A DNA stretch of 64,000 nucleotides, from the NCBI RefSeq assembly GCF_001988955.1, contig NZ_CP014263.1:2542001-2606000 (forward strand), read 5' to 3'. The number at the start of each line of letters is the position of its first letter. The stretch's first letter is position 1. The translations under genes and the position numbers were made by a program. Positions 24,571 through 33,826 of the stretch are shown here, piece by piece. This stretch comes from Spirosoma montaniterrae (lineage in GTDB: Bacteria > Bacteroidota > Bacteroidia > Cytophagales > Spirosomataceae). The notes below the pieces were generated by a model. That model had not been told where the DNA came from. It made no database searches and saw nothing but the letters and a program-made list of their open reading frames with translations.

Positions 24571-24610
24571 TTTGCTCAAAATTAAACAAAATCAAACATT
24601 TTCAAACAAC
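24571..24610. promoter_or_regulatory. 10-bp-spaced direct repeats between deoR-type gene and nudK
   Basis: ATTAAACA (24581), ATCAAACA (24591) and TTCAAACA (24601) recur at exactly 10-bp steps, preceded by a looser CTCAAAA near 24575. On the minus strand TAATTTTG (24584-24577) is a -7 element with TTTG 18 bp upstream (24606-24603), so the repeats cover the deoR-type promoter. This is the expected position for an autoregulatory operator. Confidence 0.6.
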
Positions 24611-25204
24611 ATGCAGCCTGAACGAGTGCAAATAACTGAAGAGAAGCTACTTTCGGATAACTGGTATGTGCTGAAACGGTATACATTCAACATCTTAGGC
24701 AAGAATGGGCAGTGGACAACCCAGCAGCGCGAAGCTTACGACCGGGGCAACGGAGCTACCATTCTGCTACACAACCCACACACCGATACAGTGATTCTGA
24801 CCCGGCAGTTTCGGTTGCCCACCTACGTCAATGGCAATCCCGACGGACTGCTTATCGAAGCCTGCGCCGGGCTTTTAGACAACGACGACCCCGAAATGGC
24901 CATCCGACGCGAAACCGAGGAAGAAACCGGCTTCCGGCTCACCGCCGTACAGAAAGTGCTGGAAGCCTATATGAGTCCGGGTTCGGTGACCGAAAAGCTG
25001 TTTTTCTACCTCGCCGAATATACCGCCGACACCGAGCGCAATGCCGGGGGCGGGGTCGATGAAGAAGAGATCGACACGCTCGAATTACCGCTTCAGCAGG
25101 CTATGACCATGATTGAAACGGGCGAAATCTGCGACGGAAAGACCATTATGCTGCTGCAACACCTGCGTTTACAGCAAATCGCAAAAGCTTTCACCCAAAA
25201 TTGA
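24611..25204 (+). CDS. nudK: Nudix hydrolase, GDP-mannose/ADP-sugar pyrophosphatase type (NudK-like)
   Basis: 197 aa from ATG 24611 (the frame continues upstream into the regulator's start region). The Nudix box runs from G87 to F108 with the catalytic RETEEETG at 100-107; the acidic residue seven before is Asp 93 where NudK usually has Glu. The segment AYMSPGSVTEKLFFYLAEY is typical for NudK/ADP-ribose pyrophosphatases. It hydrolyses nucleoside diphosphate sugars in the cytosol. Placed between the DeoR regulator and a GH88-like gene, it may be part of a sugar utilisation block. Confidence 0.88.
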   Translation: MQPERVQITEEKLLSDNWYVLKRYTFNILGKNGQWTTQQREAYDRGNGATILLHNPHTDTVILTRQFRLPTYVNGNPDGLLIEACAGLLDNDDPEMAIRRETEEETGFRLTAVQKVLEAYMSPGSVTEKLFFYLAEYTADTERNAGGGVDEEEIDTLELPLQQAMTMIETGEICDGKTIMLLQHLRLQQIAKAFTQN

Positions 25205-25264
25205 GTATGTGAATACCCTTCACTTCTTACGTAAGCAAACCCCAACGACCGGCTCTGCTTACGC

Positions 25265-26659
25265 ATGATTCAGATCAACACTGACCTCAAACTCACTCAT
25301 TTTTCGGCTAAACTCACCCGTTTCTGGGCAATTTCGGCGCAAAAGATTCGCCTGATCGACGAACAGTATGACCCGGCGCAGGGGTCGCCTGTGTTTACGG
25401 TGCAGGGTCAATATACCACACGCGGCTGGACCGAATGGACGCAGGGATTTCAGTTTGGTTCGGCTATTCTCCAGTTCGACGCAACAGGCGATTCGTATTT
25501 TTTAGAAGTAGGACGCGAAAAAACGGTGGACGTGATGGCCCCGCACATCAGCCACATCGGCGTTCATGATCACGGATTCAATAACGTCAGCACCTATGGC
25601 AATTTGCTTCGGCTGATGCGCGAAGGCAAACTGCCACACAATACGCAGGAGCGGAATTTCTATGAACTCGCGCTGAAGATTTCGGGAGCCGTTCAGGCCA
25701 GCCGCTGGACAACCATTGCACAGGGCCGGGATGCCGGAGCGGGCTTTATTCATTCGTTCAACGGGCCGCATTCGCTCTTTGTCGATACCATTCGGTCGTG
25801 CCGGGCATTGGTGCTAAGCTACAGCCTGCGCCATGCGTTTCAGGCTGAGAGCGACGAAAAAATCAACCTGCTCGAACGCGCCATCCAGCATATACGCGCC
25901 ACCGCCGACTACTCCGTTTTCTACGGCGAAGGCCGCGACAGCTACGACCTGTGGGGACGCACGGCCCACGAAAGCATTTTCAATACGAAAAATGGGCATT
26001 TCCGCTGCCCCAACTCGCAACAGGGCTATTCGGGATTCACAACCTGGACACGCGGCCTGGCCTGGGCTATGTGCGGCTTTCCCGAACAATTGGAATACCT
26101 CGCTACGCTCCCCGACAGTGCATTGGAACCCCTCGGTGGACGGGCATCCATCGAAGCCTTTATGCTGAAAGCCGCCCGTGCCACCTGCGATTTTTACATC
26201 GACCACACCCCCACCGATGGCGTACCGTACTGGGATACGGGCGCACCCAACCTGCACCGGCTCGGCAATTACCTCGACCGGCCCGCCGACCCCTTCAATG
26301 CCTTCGAGCCAGTCGATAGTTCGGCGGCTGCCATCGGCGCACAGGGTCTGCTGCGATTGGGCAACTACCTCACGAATCGGGGGGAAGCTGAAGCCGGGCA
26401 ACGCTACTGGCAAGCCGGGCTGACCGTGCTGAATACGCTGCTCGATGCGCCCTATTTAAGCACCGACCCAGATCATCAGGGCCTGCTCCTACACTCGATT
26501 TACCATCGCCCGAACGGTTGGGATTACATACCCGACGGTAGCCCAATTCCCTACGGCGAGTCGAGCATGTGGGGCGACTATCACCTGCGCGAAGTGGCTC
26601 TGTACCTGCAACGCATCATGAACAACGAGCCGTACTACACTTTTTTTAATTGCCTGTAG
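25265..26659 (+). CDS. Glycoside hydrolase of the unsaturated glucuronyl hydrolase type (GH88/105-like)
   Basis: 464 aa, an (alpha/alpha)6-type fold by sequence: [18 protein letters not shown] near the start, then [52 protein letters not shown] and the C-terminal [12 protein letters not shown] / [17 protein letters not shown]. These follow the GH88 pattern, where an Asp protonates the unsaturated uronide. No signal peptide is seen, so it is cytosolic and would act on imported oligosaccharides. Its specific substrate is unknown. Confidence 0.8.
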   Translation: MIQINTDLKLTHFSAKLTRFWAISAQKIRLIDEQYDPAQGSPVFTVQGQYTTRGWTEWTQGFQFGSAILQFDATGDSYFLEVGREKTVDVMAPHISHIGVHDHGFNNVSTYGNLLRLMREGKLPHNTQERNFYELALKISGAVQASRWTTIAQGRDAGAGFIHSFNGPHSLFVDTIRSCRALVLSYSLRHAFQAESDEKINLLERAIQHIRATADYSVFYGEGRDSYDLWGRTAHESIFNTKNGHFRCPNSQQGYSGFTTWTRGLAWAMCGFPEQLEYLATLPDSALEPLGGRASIEAFMLKAARATCDFYIDHTPTDGVPYWDTGAPNLHRLGNYLDRPADPFNAFEPVDSSAAAIGAQGLLRLGNYLTNRGEAEAGQRYWQAGLTVLNTLLDAPYLSTDPDHQGLLLHSIYHRPNGWDYIPDGSPIPYGESSMWGDYHLREVALYLQRIMNNEPYYTFFNCL

Positions 26660-26662
26660 TAA

Positions 26663-26702
26663 AATCCGTGTCAATCCGTCTCATCCGTACAATCCGTGTG
26701 CC
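26663..26702. repeat. AATCCGT tandem motif (half element)
   Basis: Four spaced copies of ATCCGT (AATCCGTGTC, AATCCGTC, CATCCGTAC, AATCCGTGTG) precede the flavin oxidoreductase start. They match one arm of the palindrome at 6158-6263, but the other arm is absent. Confidence 0.6.
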
Positions 26703-26708
26703 ATCCCC

Positions 26709-28148
26709 ATGAGCGCGAAAAATAAACCCCGATACCCACGCATGGCGCAGTTGAAAACAACGGACGACCTGCGTAATTACCTGCAAACCAACGCCATAGA
26801 CCTCCCGTTCGACGATGCGCTGCTGCCACCCGACAACAGCCCGTTCAGTCGGCCCATACAACTCAAATCGGGCAAAACCATTGGCAACAGTCTGTGTATT
26901 CTGCCGATGGAAGGCTGGGACGGTACGCTCGATGGACGCCCGTCGGATTTTACGCGCAACCGCTGGACGAAATTCGCCGTAAGCGGAGCTAAACTGTTGT
27001 TCGGCTGCGAGGCCGTAGCGGTTTGTCACGGTGGCAAGGCCAACCCGAATCAATTAGTACTCAACACCGATACGTTTTCTGATTTCGTTGCCCTTCGTGA
27101 ACAGCTTCTTCGGCAGCACGCCGAACAGTTTGGGAATACACACGATCTGGTAATTGGCCTGCAACTGACGCATTCGGGGCGGTTCTGCAAACCCAACAGC
27201 CACAAAAAATTCGAGTCGAAAATTCTTTACGCCCACCCCTACCTGAACGCTCGCTTCGGCATGGCCGACGACTACCCCGTACTGACCGACGACGAAATCG
27301 ACCGGATTATTGGGCAGTATGTCGATGCGGCTGTGCTGGCGCAAAAAGCCGGATTCGATTTCGTAGACATCAAACACTGTCACGGCTACCTCGGCCACGA
27401 GTTCCTGAGCGCGGTAAGTCGGCCCGGCAAATACGGCGGCTCGTTCGAGAATCGAACCCGTTATCTACGTACCATCGTGGCCGGTATTCGGCAAGCCGCG
27501 CCGGGGCTGGAGATGGGCATTCGCCTGAGTGCGTTCGACTTTCTGCCGTTCAAAAAAGGCCCCGACGACGTAGGCATTCCCGAACCAGCCGACCAGTATC
27601 CCTTTGCCTTTGGCGGACAAACGAGCGGACAGGGCGTTGACCTGACCGAGTCGAAGGCGTTGCTGGCGTTGATTGAGTCGCTGGGCATTCAGTTGGTGTG
27701 CATCACCGGCGGCAGTCCGTACTACAACCCGCATCTGATGCGGCCCGCGCTATTTCCACCCTCGGATGGCTACCTACCGCCCGAAGACCCGCTGTTGGGC
27801 GTAAAACGGCAAATCGACGTGACGCACGAACTCAAAAAAGCATTTCCCGAACTCGTCATTATCGGGTCGGGCTATTCGTACTTGCAGGAGTGGTTGCCCA
27901 ACGTAGCGCAGTCTGTGCTACAGGCGGGCATGGCCGACAGCATAGGCTTTGGCCGGATGGTACTCTCCTACCCGACCATGCCCGCCGATATGCTCGCTGG
28001 CCGACCACTAACCCGCAATCAGATTTGCCGGACGTTTTCCGACTGCACCACCGCCCCGCGTAACGGCCTGATTTCGGGCTGCTACCCGCTCGACCCAGCC
28101 TACAAAAAACTACCACAAGCCGAGGAATTGAAAGAGTTGAAAGTGTAG
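26709..28148 (+). CDS. NADH:flavin oxidoreductase (old yellow enzyme family)
   Basis: 479 aa; Met 1 at 26709 or Met 12 (MAQLKTT) could be the start. FMN/TIM-barrel motifs are present: [36 protein letters not shown] (substrate His pair) and [10 protein letters not shown]. About 100 residues longer than minimal old yellow enzymes, chiefly in insertions in mid-barrel and at the C-terminus ([12 protein letters not shown]). No Fe-S cluster Cys set like that of 2,4-dienoyl-CoA reductase is evident. It reduces activated C=C bonds. In this block it may act on an unsaturated sugar derivative, but that is guesswork. Confidence 0.85.
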   Translation: MSAKNKPRYPRMAQLKTTDDLRNYLQTNAIDLPFDDALLPPDNSPFSRPIQLKSGKTIGNSLCILPMEGWDGTLDGRPSDFTRNRWTKFAVSGAKLLFGCEAVAVCHGGKANPNQLVLNTDTFSDFVALREQLLRQHAEQFGNTHDLVIGLQLTHSGRFCKPNSHKKFESKILYAHPYLNARFGMADDYPVLTDDEIDRIIGQYVDAAVLAQKAGFDFVDIKHCHGYLGHEFLSAVSRPGKYGGSFENRTRYLRTIVAGIRQAAPGLEMGIRLSAFDFLPFKKGPDDVGIPEPADQYPFAFGGQTSGQGVDLTESKALLALIESLGIQLVCITGGSPYYNPHLMRPALFPPSDGYLPPEDPLLGVKRQIDVTHELKKAFPELVIIGSGYSYLQEWLPNVAQSVLQAGMADSIGFGRMVLSYPTMPADMLAGRPLTRNQICRTFSDCTTAPRNGLISGCYPLDPAYKKLPQAEELKELKV

Positions 28149-28170
28149 CTGTAGTTAGTTACGTGATAAG

Positions 28171-28211
28171 CTGGCGCGAGCCGGTCCGATGTATCGGTTG
28201 GCTCGCGCCAG
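28171..28211. repeat. Palindrome of the CGAGCC-TATCGGTTGG family
   Basis: Arms CTGGCGCGAGCC and GGCTCGCGCCAG are exact inverted repeats around GGTCCGATGTATCGGTT. It is the cleanest copy of the family seen at 8714-8774 and 11015-11138. It lies between the flavin oxidoreductase stop and the SDR start. Confidence 0.85.
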
Positions 28212-28219
28212 ATAAACCC

Positions 28220-28990
28220 ATGAAACAGGTAGCTTTTATTACAGGTGGAAGCCGGGGCATTGGCTACGGCATTGCCCAGCACCTTGCCAACGCCGGTTTC
28301 GATCTGGCAATCAATGGAATGCGCCCCGAAGCCGCCGTTCAGGATGCGCTGAATGGGCTGCGGGCATTGGGCGCAGATGTTGTGTACTGCCCCGGCGACG
28401 TGGCTTTGCAGGAAGCCCGAACGGCGATGCTGGAACGAATTCGGGCCTATTTTGGCCGCTTGAACGTGCTGGTCAACAACGCGGGCGTGGCCCCCGCCGA
28501 ACGGCGCGACATCCTCGAAGCCACCGAAGATAGTTTTCAGCGCGTGCTGACAACCAATTTGCAGGGCGCGTATTTTCTGACCCAGGCAGCCGCCAACTGG
28601 ATGCTTGAGCAACGCGCCGAACAGCCTGATTTTGCGGGCTGCATCATAAACATCACCTCGATTTCGGCCACCGTAGCGTCAGTAAATCGGGGTGAATATT
28701 GCGTGGCAAAAGCTGGTCTGAGCATGGCAACCCAGTTGTTTGCCGCCCGGCTCGGCGAGTTTGGTATTCCAGTCTACGAAGTACGGCCCGGCATTATTCG
28801 CACCGACATGACGGCGGGCGTGACCGACAAATACGACGCACTTATCGAAAACGGCCTGTGCGTGCAAAAACGCTGGGGGCTGCCCGACGATGTTGGCCGG
28901 GCTGTTGCCGCCCTCGCCCGTGGCGATTTCCCCTACTCGACGGGGCAGGTAATTTTAGTGGATGGTGGCCTGACGCTGCCGCGATTATGA
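28220..28990 (+). CDS. Short-chain dehydrogenase/reductase (FabG-like)
   Basis: 256 aa from ATG 28220, after the palindrome. NAD(P)-binding GGSRGIGYG at 9-17, NNAGVAPAE, and the catalytic set Ser (NITSIS), Tyr (EYCVAKAG) and Lys four residues later are all present. The C-terminal PYSTGQVILVDGG is typical of FabG-type enzymes. It probably oxidises or reduces a sugar or keto acid as part of the 24.6-33.8 kb block. Annotated as 3-ketoacyl-ACP reductase by similarity only. Confidence 0.9.
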   Translation: MKQVAFITGGSRGIGYGIAQHLANAGFDLAINGMRPEAAVQDALNGLRALGADVVYCPGDVALQEARTAMLERIRAYFGRLNVLVNNAGVAPAERRDILEATEDSFQRVLTTNLQGAYFLTQAAANWMLEQRAEQPDFAGCIINITSISATVASVNRGEYCVAKAGLSMATQLFAARLGEFGIPVYEVRPGIIRTDMTAGVTDKYDALIENGLCVQKRWGLPDDVGRAVAALARGDFPYSTGQVILVDGGLTLPRL

Positions 28991-28996
28991 TTTTAT

Positions 28997-29080
28997 TAAA
29001 CGAAGAGAAACAGAGGCTACGCAGAGTACACAGAGTTTTCTCAGCGACCTCCGCGTAAACCTCTTTTCCCTCTGCGTTTA
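28997..29080. repeat. Imperfect palindrome of the ACACAGAG family
   Basis: Left side TAAACGAAGAGAAACAGAGG, right side CCTCTTTTCCCTCTGCGTTTA, with inner ACGCAGAGTACACAGAG and CTCCGCGT. Related to 4990-5090, 47143-47230 and 52129-52216. It separates the SDR and MFS genes. Confidence 0.65.
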
Positions 29081-29094
29081 AACCCCAAAACAGC

Positions 29095-30342
29095 ATGATA
29101 CAGCAACCGAAAATGGCTCCGCCTTCGCTTCTTCGCCAACTGCTTCAATTGCCGGTGCTGGTAGCCGCGCTGGGTTATTTAGTCGATATGTACGACCTGT
29201 TTCTGTTCAGCGTGGTACGCGTACCCAGCCTGAACGCGCTCGGCGTTACTGCCGACCGGATGCTACCCGATGGCATTATGCTGTTGAATATGCAGATGGC
29301 CGGGATGCTGCTGGGTGGCATTTTCTGGGGCGTACTGGGCGACAAGCGCGGACGGCTGTCGGTGTTGTTCGGCTCGATTCTGATTTATTCGCTGGCAAAC
29401 ATTGGCAACGGTTTCGTTACCAGCGTGACCCAATACGCCGTGCTGCGGTTCATCGCGGGCGTGGGGCTGGCGGGCGAATTGGGCGCAGGCGTTACGCTCG
29501 TGACCGAAGTGCTGCCAACCAAAATTCGCGGCTACGGCACCACCATTGTTGCCACGATGGGCGTTCTGGGTGCTATTCTGGCGTATTTTGTAGCCGACTG
29601 GTTCGCGTGGCGCAACGCCTATTTCGTTGGCGGTGGGCTGGGGCTGCTGCTGCTCGTGCTGCGGGTCAACGTGTTTGAGTCGCGCATTTTTGAAACGCTG
29701 AAAGAACGTCAGGTGAAGCGGGGCGACTTGCTGATGCTGTTTTCCGATAAAGCGCGTTTTCTGAAATACCTGCAATGTATTCTGGTTGGTCTGCCGATCT
29801 GGTTTGTGGTCGGTATTCTGATTACGTTCTCGCCGGAGTTCGGGCAGGCCATTGGCCTATCGGCCCCGGTGGTGGCGGGTAAAGCCGTGATGCTCACCTT
29901 TGTTGGGCAAACGGTTGGCGACGTGGCGAGTGGGCTGCTGAGTCAGCGGTTGCAGAGCCGGAAACGCGCCATTCGTCTATTCATTCTGCTCTCGCTGACG
30001 TTCGTGCTGATCTACCTGCTGGCTCCCCTGCGCGACCTCAGCTTATTTTATGCCGTGTGTGTGCTGCTTGGTTTTGCCAATGGCTACTGGGCGTTGTTCG
30101 TGACCATTGCCGCCGAACTGTTTGGCACTAACCTCCGCGCTACGGTTGCCACCACCGTGCCGAACTTTGTGCGGGGTGCCGTTATTCCGCTCACGTCGCT
30201 ATTTGTGCTGGGTAAGGCCCAGTTCGGCGTGTTATACAGTGCGCTCGGCGTGGGTTTGCTGACAGTTGGACTGGCACTGCTGGCACTGTACGCGCTGGAA
30301 GAAACCTTCCACAAGGACCTCAATTACGTAGAAACCGATTAA
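29095..30342 (+). CDS. MFS transporter (sugar or aromatic acid porter type)
   Basis: 415 aa, 12 predicted helices in two halves. MFS motif A is seen in the first half (GVLGDKRGRL) and an LPTKIRGYG element follows helix 4; the second half has ELFGTNLRATVATTVPNF. The acidic pair in YLVDMYDLFLF (helix 1) is typical of the aromatic acid/sialate:H+ symporter and related sugar porters. It imports a small organic acid or sugar across the inner membrane. Located among sugar-modifying enzymes, it likely supplies their substrate. Confidence 0.85.
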   Translation: MIQQPKMAPPSLLRQLLQLPVLVAALGYLVDMYDLFLFSVVRVPSLNALGVTADRMLPDGIMLLNMQMAGMLLGGIFWGVLGDKRGRLSVLFGSILIYSLANIGNGFVTSVTQYAVLRFIAGVGLAGELGAGVTLVTEVLPTKIRGYGTTIVATMGVLGAILAYFVADWFAWRNAYFVGGGLGLLLLVLRVNVFESRIFETLKERQVKRGDLLMLFSDKARFLKYLQCILVGLPIWFVVGILITFSPEFGQAIGLSAPVVAGKAVMLTFVGQTVGDVASGLLSQRLQSRKRAIRLFILLSLTFVLIYLLAPLRDLSLFYAVCVLLGFANGYWALFVTIAAELFGTNLRATVATTVPNFVRGAVIPLTSLFVLGKAQFGVLYSALGVGLLTVGLALLALYALEETFHKDLNYVETD

Positions 30343-30354
30343 TCTCCTACCCCT

Positions 30355-31260
30355 ATGCCGAATCGCCGAACGTTTCTGACTACCACGGCCAAAGCCACTG
30401 CGCTGGCCCTTTCTGCCCGGTTCTCAACTGTTCCGCCGGCAAAACCATTGCTGTCGTTTTCAACGCTGGGGTGCCCGCGCTGGTCGCTCGACCAAATACT
30501 GGCCTGCGCCAGTACAAACGGCTATAAAGGGCTGGAACTGCGCGGCTTGCAGGGCGAACTCGACCTGCCCAAATGCCCGGAGTTCAGTACACCGGAGCGC
30601 ATCAAAGCTACCCGGCGCATCGTTGAGGACAAAGGCGTTCGGATCATCAATCTGGGCACATCGACGCAACTGCATCACGCCGACGCCACCAAACGCCGGG
30701 AGCAGTTAGACCACGCCAAACGTTTCATCGACCTGGCGGCCCAACTCAACTGCCCTTACGTGCGCGTGTTTCCGAACGATCTGCCCGCCAATCAGGACCG
30801 GCAGCAAACCATTGACCTTATCATCGGCGGGCTGGTTGACCTGGGCACGTTTGTCGGTAACGGGCCGGTCAGCATTTTGCTGGAATCGCACGGGAAGGTA
30901 ATCGAGAGCGCGTTGCTGAACCAGATTATGACCTCGGCCAACCGCTCCAACGTGGGGCTGATCTGGGACGTGGTGAACATGTGGTCGGTGACGAAAGAGC
31001 CGCCCATCGAGGTGTACCGGGTGCTGAAACCGCACATCCGGCACGTACACCTGAAAGACGCCAAACTCACGGGCGACAAGCTCCAGTATACGCTGCTGGG
31101 CGAGGGCGAAGCTCCCCTTGCCGAGGCCATTGGTGCGCTCACCAAAGGCGGCTATTCCGGTTATTACAGTTTCGAGTGGGAAAAGCTCTGGCACCCCGAA
31201 CTGCCTGATCCTGAGATTGCCATGCCGCACTTTGCCAAAACCGTTCAACGCTATTTTTGA
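30355..31260 (+). CDS. Sugar phosphate isomerase/epimerase-like TIM barrel, exported
   Basis: 301 aa; starts MPNRRTFLTTTAKATALALS, a twin-arginine-type signal. The barrel shows the metal-site residues of the xylose isomerase-like family: Glu in LLESHG, Asp in LIWDVVNMW, His in HVHLKD and Glu in YSFEWEK. Its stop codon TGA shares one base with the ATG of the next gene (TGATG), so the two are co-translated. The exported pair suggests that a sugar is isomerised or epimerised in the periplasm before oxidation by the quinoprotein. Confidence 0.85.
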   Translation: MPNRRTFLTTTAKATALALSARFSTVPPAKPLLSFSTLGCPRWSLDQILACASTNGYKGLELRGLQGELDLPKCPEFSTPERIKATRRIVEDKGVRIINLGTSTQLHHADATKRREQLDHAKRFIDLAAQLNCPYVRVFPNDLPANQDRQQTIDLIIGGLVDLGTFVGNGPVSILLESHGKVIESALLNQIMTSANRSNVGLIWDVVNMWSVTKEPPIEVYRVLKPHIRHVHLKDAKLTGDKLQYTLLGEGEAPLAEAIGALTKGGYSGYYSFEWEKLWHPELPDPEIAMPHFAKTVQRYF

Positions 31261-32966
31261 TGGACCGCTCTGCTGTGTATTTTCTCCTGTACGTGCTTAT
31301 AGCCAAAACAATCGTTGCCCAGGCCGCTACGCCTGCCGACAGCGTGTATGCCACTGATAAGCAAACAATTGCAAAAGGCCAGCAACTGTTTGGGCAGAAC
31401 TGCTCGGCCTGTCATAACTTTTTGCAGAAAGGCATCGGCCCGAATCTGAGTCGGGTTACGGCAGACGTGTCCTACGCATGGCTTCGGAAATTCATTCGCA
31501 ACGCGCCCGATGTAATTGGGCAGGGCGACGCCCGCGCCACTCGACTTGTGGCCGAATACAACCAGATTATGCCCGCCTTCCCAACGCTGAACGACGCCGA
31601 CGTTCGGGCGTTGATGGCGTATATCCACCACAATAAAAAGCTGACTACCGATAAAAATGAGTCGTTTGGTACGGCCATTGCCGACCCTGTTCCGGCTAAA
31701 ATTGCCAAAGGCGGTCTGCGTCTGACGCTTGAAGAAGTGGTTACGGCTCCGGCCAGTGCCACCCAGACACCGGCAGCGCGTATCAATAAAATGCTGGTGC
31801 TGCCCGGCCAGACCGAACGTACTTTTGTGGTCGATCTGCGGGGTGCGCTTTACGAGATGGCCGGGGTAACGCTGCAACCTTATTTCCGCCTGCCCGACCA
31901 CCGTCCCAATTTTATTCACGCGCCGGGTTTAGCGACGGGGTTCGGCAGTTTCGCTTTCCACCCGGCCTTTTACCAGAACGGTCTACTCTATACCACGCAC
32001 ACCGAAAAAGCCCGCACAGCCCCCGCCAATTTTGCCTACGCCGACTCTATCAAAGTAACCTTGCAATGGGTGCTGACCGAGTGGAAAACCACCGCCCCCA
32101 CCGCAACGACGTTTGTTGGCACGGGCCGCGAGCTGCTGCGTATCGACATGGTTTCAGCCATTCACGGCGTACAGGAAATTACGTTCAACCCGCTGGCGAA
32201 GCCCGGCACGCCCGACTATGGATTGCTGTATGTGGGTGTGGGCGATGGCGGCTGCACCGAAAACGGCCATTACGAACTCTGCCAAGATAGCACCCGCCTG
32301 TGGGGCAAAGTACTGCGCATCGACCCACGCGGTACGAACAGCCGCAACGGGCAATACGGCATTCCGGTCAGTAATCCGTTGGCCGGGCGGGCCGGGGGCG
32401 AAATCTTCTGTCGCGGGTTTCGCAACCCTAATCGCATCTGTTGGGCACCCAACGGCACAATGCTCGTGTCGGACATTGGGCAGGCCAACATGGAAGAAAT
32501 CAACGCAGTCGTAGCCGGAGCCAATTATGGCTGGCCCGACCGCGAAGGTACGTTTGTGATGAACTACCGGGGGGCTATGGACAAAAGCTACCCGCTGCCC
32601 GGCAACGACGCGGCTTATCGGTACGCATACCCGGCTATTCAGTACGACCACGACGAAGGCAAGGCCGTTTCGGGCGGATTTGTGTATACGGGCAACATCG
32701 CGTTGCTGACCGGAAAATATCTGTTTGGCGACATTGTGAACGGACGCGTTTTCTACGTCGAAGGTAACCAATTGAAGCCCGGTCAACAGGCGATTATTCA
32801 GGAATTTGACCTTGACATAGCCGGGCGACCTGTCACGTTTCAGGCGTTGTGCGGGTCAAAAAAGACCGATTTGCGGTTCGGCATCGGGCCGGGTCAGGGC
32901 TTATACCTGTTTACCAAAACAGACGGAAAAATTTACCGTGCCACTGCTTGCGCTTTAGTTCGGTAG
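31260..32966 (+). CDS. PQQ-type sugar dehydrogenase with N-terminal cytochrome c domain
   Basis: 568 aa from ATG 31260. A signal peptide (cut near IVAQA), a c-type haem domain (about 35-120; CSACH at 48-52, distal Met in the QIMPAFP segment) and then a six-bladed soluble-glucose/sorbosone dehydrogenase-like propeller (about 160-565) with GDGG, FRNPNRICW, SDIGQANMEEIN and NYGWPDREG motifs. The haem would pass electrons from the quinone to the respiratory chain. It acts in the periplasm. Coupled to the upstream isomerase by overlapping stop and start codons. Confidence 0.88.
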   Translation: MDRSAVYFLLYVLIAKTIVAQAATPADSVYATDKQTIAKGQQLFGQNCSACHNFLQKGIGPNLSRVTADVSYAWLRKFIRNAPDVIGQGDARATRLVAEYNQIMPAFPTLNDADVRALMAYIHHNKKLTTDKNESFGTAIADPVPAKIAKGGLRLTLEEVVTAPASATQTPAARINKMLVLPGQTERTFVVDLRGALYEMAGVTLQPYFRLPDHRPNFIHAPGLATGFGSFAFHPAFYQNGLLYTTHTEKARTAPANFAYADSIKVTLQWVLTEWKTTAPTATTFVGTGRELLRIDMVSAIHGVQEITFNPLAKPGTPDYGLLYVGVGDGGCTENGHYELCQDSTRLWGKVLRIDPRGTNSRNGQYGIPVSNPLAGRAGGEIFCRGFRNPNRICWAPNGTMLVSDIGQANMEEINAVVAGANYGWPDREGTFVMNYRGAMDKSYPLPGNDAAYRYAYPAIQYDHDEGKAVSGGFVYTGNIALLTGKYLFGDIVNGRVFYVEGNQLKPGQQAIIQEFDLDIAGRPVTFQALCGSKKTDLRFGIGPGQGLYLFTKTDGKIYRATACALVR

Positions 32967-33052
32967 CCAAACGGCACAGAGTTTGGTAACAACGGGTTTT
33001 CGATAAGTAACGAAACGGACCCTGAGACTTTCCTACACAAATCCGGCGGCTT

Positions 33053-33781
33053 ATGGCGTATCGTTTGTTGGCGTGGCTGATTTTTTGGGAAGTTATGGGC
33101 GGTGTCAGAGCAATCGGTCAGACCCAGCCTGCCGACTCGACCAGCCTGACCATCCGCCCAACCGACGACTTTACGGTGAACGGCCTCGGCGATCATCCGG
33201 CCTGGGCAAAAACCGACTGGCTGACAATTTCAGCGCAGAAAGCCCGCCCGAAACCGCTGACAACGAGGGCTAAACTGCTGTACTCGACAACGGGCCTGTA
33301 TGTGCTGTTTCGCTGCGACGACGAAACGCTGACAGCTACGATTGAAACGGATTATGGCCCGCTATACAACGAAGACGTCGTCGAGATTTTTCTCTGGCCC
33401 GACACGTCGGTGCCGATTTATTTTGAGTACGAACTGTCGCCGTTAAATTACGAACTGCCGCTGCTGGTGCCCAATCTGAACAACAAATTCATGGGCTGGA
33501 AACCCTGGCAGTACGGCCCCCGCGAACGGGTGCAACACGCTACGAGCGCGTGGGGTGGCGACAAACGCAGCCGGGCATCGGTGAGCGGCTGGGTGGCCGA
33601 GTTTTTCATTCCGTACCGGCTGCTGAGTCCGATTGTGCAAACCCCGCCGAACCGGGGCACCCGCTGGCGCGGCAACCTGTACCGCATCGACTACGACCGG
33701 GGGTATGCGACCTGGGCGTGGCAGAAAACCGGCGGCAGTTTCCACGAATTCGGCAGATTCGGCACACTGATTTTTGAGTGA
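33053..33781 (+). CDS. Exported carbohydrate-binding family 9-like protein
   Basis: 242 aa with a signal peptide (cut near RAIGQ), then a single CBM9-like beta-sandwich: HPAWAKTDWL at the start, LYVLFRCDDETL, YNEDVVEIFLWPD, YFEYELSPLN and GWVAEFFIPYRLL. It lacks any recognisable enzymatic domain. Lying between two quinoprotein dehydrogenases, it may bind a sugar in the periplasm or at the surface. Confidence 0.82.
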   Translation: MAYRLLAWLIFWEVMGGVRAIGQTQPADSTSLTIRPTDDFTVNGLGDHPAWAKTDWLTISAQKARPKPLTTRAKLLYSTTGLYVLFRCDDETLTATIETDYGPLYNEDVVEIFLWPDTSVPIYFEYELSPLNYELPLLVPNLNNKFMGWKPWQYGPRERVQHATSAWGGDKRSRASVSGWVAEFFIPYRLLSPIVQTPPNRGTRWRGNLYRIDYDRGYATWAWQKTGGSFHEFGRFGTLIFE

Positions 33782-33826
33782 TAAGCCGCAAGGCTCTCAG
33801 TTATATCCTGTTACCTTCCTGATTCA

